A DNA stretch of 38,380 nucleotides, taken from positions 1-38,380 of the IMG/VR virus record IMGVR_UViG_3300042391_001057, one strand, 5' to 3'. Made by a program: the position numbers and the translations under genes. Below are positions 5,155-12,124 of this stretch, piece after piece. The notes under the pieces are model-generated. The model was not told the DNA's origin, searched no databases, and saw only the letters and a program-made list of their open reading frames with translations. This DNA comes from a virus. The number at the start of each line of letters is the position of its first letter. The first letter of the stretch is position 1.

Positions 5155-5693
5155 TATAGAGTCTCTCCGCCTACAGTACGGTTGCAAGCACACAGTTCGC
5201 CAGTTTGTAGCGCATCGAGGACACGAAGTGTTTCTTCTGGGCTACGACCAACATTCAAGTTATTAACTGTAACGTGCTGGATCTCGTTGTTTGGATCAAC
5301 GATGAATGTTGCGCGAAGTGCAGCACCTGCTGGAGCATAGAATACGCCAAGTTGCTCAATCAAGCTCAACTCACCACGTTGTGTGTCGGCAAACTGATTG
5401 TGTGTAATCTTCTTTAGATCTGCATGGGCCGTTTGCCAGCTAACTTTACAGAACTCATTGTCTGTGCTGCCTGTGAGCAATACCGCATCACGATCGGCAA
5501 AGTCGCCTGTCAACTTGTCGTATGCTACGATTTCTGTTGGGCATACAAATGTAAAGTCTTTTGGGTAGTAAACGATTACTTTCCACTTGCCTGGGAATGA
5601 TTCGTCTGTGATGTCAAAGAACGCATCTTCTGGTTGTCCTGGCTTAACGCCTGTGACTACGAATTTTTCTAATTTATCGCCAACTGTTTTCAT
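5154..5693 (-). CDS. ahpC: AhpC-type peroxiredoxin
   Basis: A 179-residue 2-Cys peroxiredoxin that reduces hydrogen and organic peroxides. The peroxidatic cysteine lies in YPKDFTFVCPTEI about residue 51, and candidate resolving cysteines are in LCACNRTVGG near the C-terminus. The double C-terminal cysteine resembles the AhpC class that works with AhpD rather than AhpF. Shine-Dalgarno AAAGGAG is well placed. A promoter at 5749-5777 precedes it. Coupled to ahpD downstream. Confidence 0.95.
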   Translation of the reverse strand: MKTVGDKLEKFVVTGVKPGQPEDAFFDITDESFPGKWKVIVYYPKDFTFVCPTEIVAYDKLTGDFADRDAVLLTGSTDNEFCKVSWQTAHADLKKITHNQFADTQRGELSLIEQLGVFYAPAGAALRATFIVDPNNEIQHVTVNNLNVGRSPEETLRVLDALQTGELCACNRTVGGETL

Positions 5694-5748
5694 ATTATCT
5701 CCTTTGTGTGTGAATGAAAAACTTACAAGAACTATTGTTCATGTATGT

Positions 5749-5777
5749 ATTGTACTTTTATTTAACCTATAGATCAA
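5749..5777 (-). promoter_or_regulatory. Probable sigma-70 promoter of ahpC-ahpD
   Basis: TTGATC (5772-5777), 17-bp spacer, TACAAT (5749-5754), about 55 nt before the ahpC start. The -35 box matches the consensus at four of six positions. Confidence 0.55.
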
Positions 5778-5828
5778 GCAACTTCCATAGATTTTGACTA
5801 ATATTTTTTTATAAAGCTAATAGGTTTT

Positions 5829-7091
5829 TTAAATATCGATTTTATCCCAAAATTTAGTTGTAGGTACTATTTTGTTTCTTCTGAATTCTTTAACTTCTCG
5901 AGTCATTTGAGCAATGCCTGTGTGGTTAGTAGAGTCTGTGTTATGAGGCGTACTATGATTTAGAATTAATTTACCTTGCTGCCATCTCAGATGTACTACT
6001 CGCCTTGCTGTGGCATACATCGAAGGACGACTTACTGTGATTAATTCTAGATCACAGCCCCGATGAGCTAGTTGCACACATCCCAGCACGGCAGTGAGAC
6101 TCATTACTTTTACGTATGGCCCAGGGGGACTCAATTTAAGTCCTTTCGAGACAGGGAATTGAGGCCACCGGCCTTTATAATTTAAGTCCATCATTGTAGA
6201 ACTAATAAATCCTGTGCTGACTATTGTGGTCTTTAGACTAGCAGGTACTTGATGTTCAAAAATATCGTAGTACTGCCAAGGTTGGATGTTTAATTTATTT
6301 TTGTATTCTGCTAATTCCAATCCTACTAAATTTATCATTTGATTTGGATAGTGTACTAGTTGTTGCTCGGCGTCTATTATTTTTCTAAAGGTTACATTTC
6401 CAAAGTCGTTGGGTGCTTTAATATCTAAACTAGTAAACGGTTTATTCCATCTCTGGCTGATCCACGGCGTATTATGGCCGCCACCGATATCCCAATAGTT
6501 ATTGCTGTCTTGCCAAGGTTCTATATTTTCCAAATCGTCTTTGTATATATTCAGCAAAGTGTTACGAAATCCGCCCATATCTGTAATGCTGATATTATCT
6601 TGATACATAACCCGTTGCCATTCTTGGTCGGTGCTCACTAAAATTTTCAACTTGTCTGCAAATACCTGTTGGCATGCTAGACTTTCTTGATCTTGTAATA
6701 GCTCAGGGTCAACGTTGTAAGCTGTTATGATAATATTTGTTAGAAGATAATTTAGATCAGGTGCAGGTTCGCTTGCATTTGCTAGGTAATTTAAAAAATT
6801 TCTACTGGACAACCAGTCGCAGTTTGCCATGTGAAGAAAAAATATAGAAAAATTTCTCAGAGGATTCGACAACCACGTTTGTAATTTAGTCAAACTTTGT
6901 GCTTGCTGGTCTATCCAATGTTCATGCCAAGGCCATTGTCTATTATATTTTTCAATGTCCAACGGTTCTAATATAAGATTAGTTACAGCGTTTGCTGTAG
7001 CGTACAGATCATCTGCTGTATCAGGGATCCCACAATACTCGTTATCTCTGGCAAATTCTGCAATTACTGATATGTCGAAATTATTTGTCAT
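5829..7091 (-). CDS. Unknown 420-aa protein with a methyltransferase-like motif
   Basis: I do not recognise the family. Around residue 205 YWDIGGGHNTPWIS followed about 15 residues later by FTSLDIKAP resembles motifs I and II of class I SAM-dependent methyltransferases (glycine loop, then acidic residue after strand 2). The N-terminal 190 residues are helical and rich in Trp, Asn and Gln, with no signal peptide or membrane segment. No clear Shine-Dalgarno precedes the ATG; TATAAT lies almost on top of it, so a leaderless start is possible. It ends in a basic stretch. Methyltransferase function is a guess. Confidence 0.6.
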   Translation of the reverse strand: MTNNFDISVIAEFARDNEYCGIPDTADDLYATANAVTNLILEPLDIEKYNRQWPWHEHWIDQQAQSLTKLQTWLSNPLRNFSIFFLHMANCDWLSSRNFLNYLANASEPAPDLNYLLTNIIITAYNVDPELLQDQESLACQQVFADKLKILVSTDQEWQRVMYQDNISITDMGGFRNTLLNIYKDDLENIEPWQDSNNYWDIGGGHNTPWISQRWNKPFTSLDIKAPNDFGNVTFRKIIDAEQQLVHYPNQMINLVGLELAEYKNKLNIQPWQYYDIFEHQVPASLKTTIVSTGFISSTMMDLNYKGRWPQFPVSKGLKLSPPGPYVKVMSLTAVLGCVQLAHRGCDLELITVSRPSMYATARRVVHLRWQQGKLILNHSTPHNTDSTNHTGIAQMTREVKEFRRNKIVPTTKFWDKIDI

Positions 7092-7141
7092 ATATTATAT
7101 AGCATAACGCCGATAGAGGTATAAAATTATTAGAGTCAATA

Positions 7142-7195
7142 AGGGCTAAAGCCCAAAGCGTCAACTATCGTTTCGCTTTATTTTCTTGTTTTTAT
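7142..7195 (-). terminator. Tandem hairpins, possible terminator region
   Basis: On minus AAAGCG...CGCTTT forms one stem and GGGCTTTAGCCC, followed by TTATT, another. They lie between the tmRNA terminator and the 420-aa gene. Confidence 0.35.
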
Positions 7196-7215
7196 TTGCG
7201 TTTGCTAAAATGTAG

Positions 7216-7245
7216 TCAAAAGAATAGGGACCGAAGTCCCTATCT
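7216..7245 (-). terminator. Terminator of the tmRNA gene
   Basis: GATAGGGAC and GTCCCTATT pair around a TTCG tetraloop on minus and run into CTTTTGAC. It closes the coding piece of the tmRNA. Confidence 0.8.
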
Positions 7246-7590
7246 AGTTATTGGTTTATAAGGTGACTAACCCCAGAGCTGTTGTTTCTTAGGCAACCAT
7301 TTCAAATTGCTCGTCATTCATTGCTGAAATGTCGAAGTCAACTGTGAAATACTCAAAAGTAGATGTGTTTGCATTTACTAGATTTGCTTGATTTAGAGTC
7401 ATCGCCTACTCAGTTGCCGTCTCTATTATCTCACCCTGTCGAAACCGGTCGGGCCCAGTAGGAAGTATATTAGAACTCAGTTTTCCCAGTTCAGACTTTA
7501 GAGTGTCTTATCGGGCTAATATACTTTCTGGTGGACCCGGGGGGAATCGAACCCCCGTCCAAGATGCCTTCACTTTGAAGGGATTACAAC
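7222..7590 (-). ncRNA. ssrA: Permuted (two-piece) tmRNA
   Basis: tmRNA rescues stalled ribosomes and tags the nascent chain. Here the order is inverted. On minus the acceptor piece comes first (about 7590-7529): T arm GGGGG-TTCGATT-CCCCC, acceptor strand CGGGTCC, A, encoded CCA. Then comes an intervening segment (7528-7457) whose arms AAGTATATTAG/CTAATATACTT pair. Then the coding piece starts at 7456 with GGGCCCG, which pairs with CGGGTCC, and the hallmark GGTTTCGACAGGG. The tag frame is at 7372-7289, and the piece ends at a terminator. Permuted ssrA genes are known from alphaproteobacteria, cyanobacteria and some betaproteobacteria. I did not resolve helix P2 or the pseudoknots. Confidence 0.88.
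7289..7372 (-). CDS. tmRNA tag peptide reading frame, 27 codons
   Basis: Resume codon GCA follows CTAGTAAAT, similar to the region upstream of the E. coli resume codon. The tag reads ANTSTFEYFTVDFDISAMND followed by EQFEMVA and TAA. It is longer than the 10-residue E. coli tag but starts with the common Ala-Asn and ends in small hydrophobic residues (MVA), compatible with protease recognition. Confidence 0.75.
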   Translation of the reverse strand, partial: ANTSTFEYFTVDFDISAMNDEQFEMVA

Positions 7591-7595
7591 TATTC

Positions 7596-7664
7596 TTACA
7601 TATAAAAATGTATCCAAAATAGAATAACAATTAAAACTGCTACAATAAATGGATACGCTTTCAT
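7596..7664 (-). CDS. Possible 22-aa single-membrane-span micropeptide
   Basis: The ORF reads MKAYPFIVAVLIVILFWIHF plus YM: almost entirely one hydrophobic helix. It begins 7 nt after the csp stop codon and sits before the tmRNA acceptor piece. The ribosome site is weak. It could be coincidental. Confidence 0.3.
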   Translation of the reverse strand: MKAYPFIVAVLIVILFWIHFYM

Positions 7665-7670
7665 ACTTAT

Positions 7671-7874
7671 TTAGGCAGGCTGAATATTGCTAGCCTGTTG
7701 TCCTTTCATGCCCATAGTCACTTCAAATCTTACACTCTGTCCTTCTTGTAAGCTCTTGAAGCCACTTGAATTAATCTGTGAAAAGTGTGCGAACAAATCT
7801 GCACCACCATCGTCGGGAGTAATGAATCCAAAACCTTTTGCATCATTAAACCACTTTACTTTACCTGTTACCAT
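7671..7874 (-). CDS. Cold-shock protein (CspA family)
   Basis: A 67-residue single cold-shock domain, the normal length for the family. RNP1 is KGFGFI and RNP2 is DLFAHFS, both intact, so it should bind single-stranded nucleic acid and act as an RNA chaperone or antiterminator. Other conserved features include the GKVKWFND start. It follows a promoter with a short leader of about 20 nt, unlike the long cold-responsive leader of E. coli cspA. Phage-encoded Csp proteins may support transcription or translation late in infection; here the neighbour is the tmRNA. Confidence 0.95.
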   Translation of the reverse strand: MVTGKVKWFNDAKGFGFITPDDGGADLFAHFSQINSSGFKSLQEGQSVRFEVTMGMKGQQASNIQPA

Positions 7875-7900
7875 TTTACTCTTTTTCCTATTAAAACACT

Positions 7901-7929
7901 ATTATAGTGTCTTGTATTTATCAGTGCAA
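7901..7929 (-). promoter_or_regulatory. Sigma-70 promoter of csp with palindromic -10
   Basis: TTGCAC (7924-7929), 17-bp spacer, TATAAT (7901-7906). The -10 lies in the palindrome ACACTATAATAGTGT, a possible operator. The spacer begins TGATAAATA. Confidence 0.6.
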
Positions 7930-7982
7930 TCGCTTTGGCAAATTAAAGCTAAATATTATTGTCAGTAAGTTAGGAGCGAAAA

Positions 7983-8264
7983 ATGGGCGATATTTTTAAA
8001 ATTATCGGAGATCTAGGATTTCCGGTGGCAGCGGCATTAGCAGGTGGATATTTTGTATATCTAACAATAAAACTATTGTTACAGGGCGTACTTGGATCTA
8101 TTAATGGTATGAAAGGTATCATTATTGCCCTAGACAATCGTGTAAAAACGATGAATCATGATGTAGTACGTATTGACACTATTGTATCAAATGCATTGGG
8201 TTTAAAGCCCGATGTTGATCGAATTGCTCGTGCAGACGGCAAAAATGATGCAAGAAGGGATTAA
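7983..8264 (+). CDS. Small membrane protein, first gene of the plus-strand operon
   Basis: A 93-residue protein with one N-terminal membrane segment (about residues 12-35, GFPVAAALAGGYFVYLTIKL) followed by a charged, probably helical tail with RVKTMNHDVVRIDTIV. It has good Shine-Dalgarno AGGAG. The protein of the last gene of this operon has the same plan (DLGFPV.../KYGFPI..., then R..M..D..R.), so the two are probably paralogues. The plan resembles BhlA/UviB-type holin-like proteins, but this is only a resemblance. Confidence 0.75.
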   Translation: MGDIFKIIGDLGFPVAAALAGGYFVYLTIKLLLQGVLGSINGMKGIIIALDNRVKTMNHDVVRIDTIVSNALGLKPDVDRIARADGKNDARRD

Positions 8265-8266
8265 TA

Positions 8267-8461
8267 GTGTTACATTTTGATTATAGCTGGGACCTACGTC
8301 CAGACAGCATTTTGTTAGATGAAGAGCTTAATACCGACCGATTAGGATGGCGTGCCGGAGATGTGTTTAAGTTTGTCAATGTTAATGGCCGCCAAATGTT
8401 AGTTAAACTAGATCCTGTTGAGCAATTTGCAAGAGGGTATAAGGTGAATAGCGATGAGTAA
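8267..8461 (+). CDS. Small hypothetical protein, 64 aa, GTG start
   Basis: It begins with GTG 2 nt after the previous stop, behind AAGGGA. The protein is acidic and soluble, with Trp and Asp-rich start (FDYSWDLRPDSI) and a beta-like core (AGDVFKFVNVNGRQMLVKLD). No family recognised. It overlaps the next ORF by 8 nt, so the four genes form one translational unit. Confidence 0.65.
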   Translation: MLHFDYSWDLRPDSILLDEELNTDRLGWRAGDVFKFVNVNGRQMLVKLDPVEQFARGYKVNSDE

Positions 8462-8600
8462 GTATGAAGCATGGTGGGACAGTCTAAGTCCGTCAACAAA
8501 AGAGTATTTGAAGAATCAGCCTATATGGCACGATAGTGACATGTGGCGAGCTGGCGTGTTTGGTTTAGTAATAGGGTTTATCCTAGGGGTGATATTATAA
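8454..8600 (+). CDS. 48-aa membrane protein
   Basis: ATG at 8454 overlaps the previous gene; its stop overlaps the next start as TAATG. The N-terminal half is soluble (MSKYEAWWDSLSPSTKEYLK) and the C-terminal 18 residues are one hydrophobic segment (AGVFGLVIGFILGVIL). C-tail-anchored topology is likely. The overlaps on both sides are the main reason to believe it is translated. Confidence 0.65.
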   Translation: MSKYEAWWDSLSPSTKEYLKNQPIWHDSDMWRAGVFGLVIGFILGVIL

Positions 8601-8920
8601 TGGATGTCGTAGAATTAGTAAACAAGTATGGTTTTCCAATTGTTATGGCAGTTGGAATGGGCTTTATTATCAAGTATGTTTGGGAATGGGCCACTAAAGA
8701 AGTCAAACCAGTTATCAGTGAAGCAAATACTGTATTGATTGCACTCATCGATCGAATTCGTATGTTAGACAACGACTTAATTCGATTAAACCAAAAAGTA
8801 AACACAGTACTGCACTTACGTGGAAAGACTATTGAATACGAACGTGTAGAAGCCGAGAATCAGATTAATAGTAAGCATACTGCCAGTGACGATAAAGAAG
8901 CTAATGGCGGTAGCTCTTAA
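8600..8920 (+). CDS. Small membrane protein, paralogue of the operon's first gene
   Basis: A 106-residue protein; ATG at 8600 is chosen because it overlaps the upstream stop. It has an N-terminal membrane segment (GFPIVMAVGMGFIIKYVWEW), then a helix with LIDRIRMLDNDLIRLNQKV and a polar tail. The arrangement matches the 93-aa protein. Possible holin-like or membrane-scaffold function, not established. Confidence 0.75.
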   Translation: MDVVELVNKYGFPIVMAVGMGFIIKYVWEWATKEVKPVISEANTVLIALIDRIRMLDNDLIRLNQKVNTVLHLRGKTIEYERVEAENQINSKHTASDDKEANGGSS

Positions 8921-9027
8921 AGAACCCACCTTAGGGACCGTTGTCGTCACGGGAGCAAGTTTGCTTGCTCAGGCGTCCGCGCAATTGAACTGAGTCGCGT
9001 AGTACTCGCCAGATAAAGTAACTGGCA
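8921..9027. terminator. Convergent intergenic region with hairpin
   Basis: The plus operon and the minus curli operon converge here. GAGCAAG-TTTG-CTTGCTC (about 8961-8978) is a perfect stem, with no U-tract on either strand, so it may protect 3' ends or stop transcription factor-dependently. Confidence 0.4.
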
Positions 9028-11091
9028 TTATTTCTCGTGTGCCACGAACTCGCCGTTCCAGTTGTCACCCAAATCTTGCTGTTTCATGAACTCACAACGT
9101 TCAATCCACATCTTGTAGTACTTGTCCATTTGTCCACCAAAGTTGCCTTTTAGCTTTGCACACATTGCGGCAGCTTCATCAAACTTTTTCTGTCGATATA
9201 AATCGTGCATTACATCGTGTGCTATTTTATCTCTAGTGTAGTCAACGCCACGTGTACGCAAGACTGTATAGATTAAGTCGGCTACAGTCTTACCTTTAGG
9301 CTGTAAATTATCCAACAACAAGTAGAAGAAATCATCTTTAGTTCTGTTGTATGTTTCAGCACCAATAATACATAGTACACCATAGGCCTTACAACGTGCT
9401 TCTAAACGTGCCGCTGTTGAAACCATATCACCTAGAATGTCATAGCCGTGTCTTGCTGTTGATCCCATTTCGCCAATATAGCCATCGCCGGTATTACAAC
9501 CCCAACCCATTGCGGCTGGAGGCAAGCCCTGTGCTTCCATTATCTTAGTATACTCATCTACGCGATCTAACATCTCTAGTCCAACAGCAACGATAGTGTG
9601 AGCGTGTCGGTCATCATCTAACGGAGCACCGTGTATGTGCATACTCGCATCACCTACATACTTAAGAACCATGCCGTTAGCGTCAATAATAGGAATAGTA
9701 ATAGCATCCATATAGCCGTTCATATACTTGGCTAGTCCTTGCGGCCCGCCGTTGCCCGGCTTGTCAAAATATTCCCCAATTGGAGTGAAACCGCGTAAGT
9801 CACTGAACATAACTGATACGTCTTTCTTAATACCCTTCTTGATTAGGTCTGGATTCTCTTGTAACAGTCTAACAACTTCCGGACTACAGTAACCTGCAAA
9901 CTGTTTTTTAATTGCCTGCTTCTGTAAGAACTCGCTTACAAACTTAACGCCATAAGTATGAAGAGCAACGATAACAAGCCCAGCCGCGAGCGCAGTCGCG
10001 TCTCCCAGGATGAGCCAATTAGTGAAAGCGTAGATAGTACCAGGAACGACGGCACCAACAATAACCACAGTAGCACCAATGCCAACATAAGTCCACCTCG
10101 ATAAGAAAATTAGTAAAATACCAAACGCCAGTAATGCAGCAATTTCAACACCATCAGCATAATCTGGACGTTGTATAACAACCCCGTTGACCATTGTACC
10201 GATAACAGCCGCTTGTACTTCATGTGGAAATACTGCGCCCTTACTTGTTGGTACAGGATTGCTAATGCCTGCAGCCGTTGGTCCAACAATAACAATAGCA
10301 CCCATTAGGTCTTTTGGTAGTTGGGTAAGACTAAAATTACGACTTTCTTGACTCCAGTCAATCCATACACGACCTAGTGGATCCGTTGAGATAGGACCAA
10401 ACTTGGGTATACGCATTTTCTCAACGCCGCCTTCAAATAGCTTTACTTGGAATGTGGAATCGCCTGCGGCCACACGTAGCGTTTCTAAACTTAGTGCTGG
10501 ATATAGTTTGCCATCTACTGTGACAATTAAAGGCATACGACGATTAACACCGTCTACTTCAGGTAGTGTGCTGACAATACCAACACCCGCAGCATTGTTC
10601 TCTAACTGAGGTATGTTAGCAATCAGTCCCGGATACTGTACAATCTGATCTAAGAACTCTGGCCCTAGTACAGCACTACCCGGAACCCGAGGAGTGTTCT
10701 TTGTTTTGTTACTAGGAACTGAACCTAGCACTACAGGAAATTCTTTTAGAGTTTGACCCAGCGTACTGTCGCCACCTGAACGATCTGGTTCTGGCATGAG
10801 TACATTAAGTACAACAAGCCCTGCTCCCCTCGAATATAAGTCTCGTACAATTCGGGAATACTCAGCACGAGGCAACGGCCATTGTCCATATTTGTCTAAG
10901 CTCCTTTCATCAATGTCTACAGTAACTATGTTGTTAACAGTTACTTCTTTGCTAGTGATTAGTGTGTCAAAGTAGCGTAGTCTTACGCTTTCAACAAACG
11001 TAGGGTCTGCGATTCGTATGCCCACTACTAACGCTAGGGTTAATAGAGCAGTCCAAGGACTAGTTAATATTTTTTTAAATTGTATTCTCAT
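9028..11091 (-). CDS. CHASE2-domain class III adenylate cyclase
   Basis: A 687-residue membrane sensor. Order: membrane segment at 13-30; CHASE2-type extracytoplasmic domain to about 320 (VTVDIDERSLDKYGQWPLPR is its signature); three further membrane segments about 325-390; cyclase domain about 425-610. The cyclase has the metal-binding FSDLRGFT, KYVGDASMHIHG with the adenine-selecting Lys, and GDMVSTAARLEA with the transition-state Arg. The usual Asn of GDxVNxAARL is Ser here, which could lower activity. It should make cAMP in response to a periplasmic signal. It is the last gene of the curli-like operon and overlaps the preceding gene by 4 nt. Confidence 0.9.
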   Translation of the reverse strand: MRIQFKKILTSPWTALLTLALVVGIRIADPTFVESVRLRYFDTLITSKEVTVNNIVTVDIDERSLDKYGQWPLPRAEYSRIVRDLYSRGAGLVVLNVLMPEPDRSGGDSTLGQTLKEFPVVLGSVPSNKTKNTPRVPGSAVLGPEFLDQIVQYPGLIANIPQLENNAAGVGIVSTLPEVDGVNRRMPLIVTVDGKLYPALSLETLRVAAGDSTFQVKLFEGGVEKMRIPKFGPISTDPLGRVWIDWSQESRNFSLTQLPKDLMGAIVIVGPTAAGISNPVPTSKGAVFPHEVQAAVIGTMVNGVVIQRPDYADGVEIAALLAFGILLIFLSRWTYVGIGATVVIVGAVVPGTIYAFTNWLILGDATALAAGLVIVALHTYGVKFVSEFLQKQAIKKQFAGYCSPEVVRLLQENPDLIKKGIKKDVSVMFSDLRGFTPIGEYFDKPGNGGPQGLAKYMNGYMDAITIPIIDANGMVLKYVGDASMHIHGAPLDDDRHAHTIVAVGLEMLDRVDEYTKIMEAQGLPPAAMGWGCNTGDGYIGEMGSTARHGYDILGDMVSTAARLEARCKAYGVLCIIGAETYNRTKDDFFYLLLDNLQPKGKTVADLIYTVLRTRGVDYTRDKIAHDVMHDLYRQKKFDEAAAMCAKLKGNFGGQMDKYYKMWIERCEFMKQQDLGDNWNGEFVAHEK

Positions 11092-11555
11092 TCTGGCCTT
11101 CTTATCTCTACGTCATGCAACGACCCGTCTTCTTTTGTCCAGTTGGGTAATAGCCTGCTGAAAATACGACTATATACTCCTGCTCTCCCGCTTGATCCTT
11201 GTACATCATATTCTATCACTTGAATTTTATGGTCGTATTTTGTTATAAAATCTTTTATTATAGCAGTGATTGCTGATATAACTTGTGCCGCATTGCCGGT
11301 TCCAAGCATATTGGTCTTTCCATTGCCGGTGAAACTTATTTCCCAATACCCTCTATAGTCAACTTCTTCGACTTCCTCTTCATCATCGTAACCTACCATA
11401 TCGCGGTCTGCGTCTACGTGATCGTATTCTGAATTCTTTGCTTTGAATTCATACCGTACTTCGCCCACAGTGAATTCAGCAGTGGCTTGACGCTCGCTGC
11501 TATAAGTCCATTTCCACGGAACCGAAGTCGCCGCCATTAGTTCGTTGATTTTCAT
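11088..11555 (-). CDS. Unknown 155-aa protein, short N-terminal targeting-like peptide
   Basis: It begins MKINELMAATS, similar in style to the capsid-targeting starts of two nearby proteins but without an LxE site. The middle is acidic (DDEEEVEEVDY) and the rest mixed alpha/beta (YWEISFTGNGK, AQVISAITAIIKDFI). It overlaps the genes on both sides by 4 nt (ATGA type). No family recognised; such proteins are common in marine T4-like phages. Confidence 0.7.
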   Translation of the reverse strand: MKINELMAATSVPWKWTYSSERQATAEFTVGEVRYEFKAKNSEYDHVDADRDMVGYDDEEEVEEVDYRGYWEISFTGNGKTNMLGTGNAAQVISAITAIIKDFITKYDHKIQVIEYDVQGSSGRAGVYSRIFSRLLPNWTKEDGSLHDVEIRRPE

Positions 11556-12106
11556 TCTCTTCTATCCGTAGTTGAACTTTGGGGAATATGATCTTGTCCG
11601 TAACTTACACGGCTTCCAACAATTGCTTCTAAAGCAACGTGTAACGCTGTTCCAGACAAGTGTTTACGCAACCATTTTTCTGCTAGGTTGTTGATAATCT
11701 TTTCATTTGAATAAGCACGGCCGGCACCCTTAATTTTATCATGAACGTATGCGTGGCATGCTTCGTGAACAGCAATAGCAACATCTCGTGCAGCCTTGCT
11801 TTCTAAATTTGGTACATTGATACTACCGCCTGGGCCCGATTCTTCAGTGTCCCTAAACATAGGAGGTTCGTTGCTCTGATACACATAATACATACCGGGT
11901 TCTAAGTCGTCTTCGTCATCAGTAACACGCTTACGACCTAAAATATTTTCAATAGCATCATAGCAAGTCCACAATGTAGGAGCAGGTGCGCCACCTACTT
12001 TAGTTGTTGGCAACATTGGTTTATCTTCGGGATCAAATTCACCATATCGTTGTTTTAATTCAGCATCACTAGCTTCTGCTTCGGAAAGTATTTCGTATAT
12101 TTTCAT
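11552..12106 (-). CDS. HEXXH protein with T4-type capsid-targeting peptide
   Basis: The 184-residue protein starts MKIYEILSE/AEASD. This matches the short amphipathic capsid-targeting sequence of T4 internal proteins, with an LxE cleavage site (LSE) for a prohead protease. VHEACHAYVH about residue 120 is an HEXXH zinc-metallopeptidase motif. Together they suggest a protease packaged in the capsid and injected with the DNA. A third zinc ligand is not evident by eye. It lies within the curli-like operon, directly after the curlin-repeat adhesin. Function is inferred. Confidence 0.65.
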   Translation of the reverse strand: MKIYEILSEAEASDAELKQRYGEFDPEDKPMLPTTKVGGAPAPTLWTCYDAIENILGRKRVTDDEDDLEPGMYYVYQSNEPPMFRDTEESGPGGSINVPNLESKAARDVAIAVHEACHAYVHDKIKGAGRAYSNEKIINNLAEKWLRKHLSGTALHVALEAIVGSRVSYGQDHIPQSSTTDRRE

Positions 12107-12124
12107 CCAGTATTTAGCGAGATT

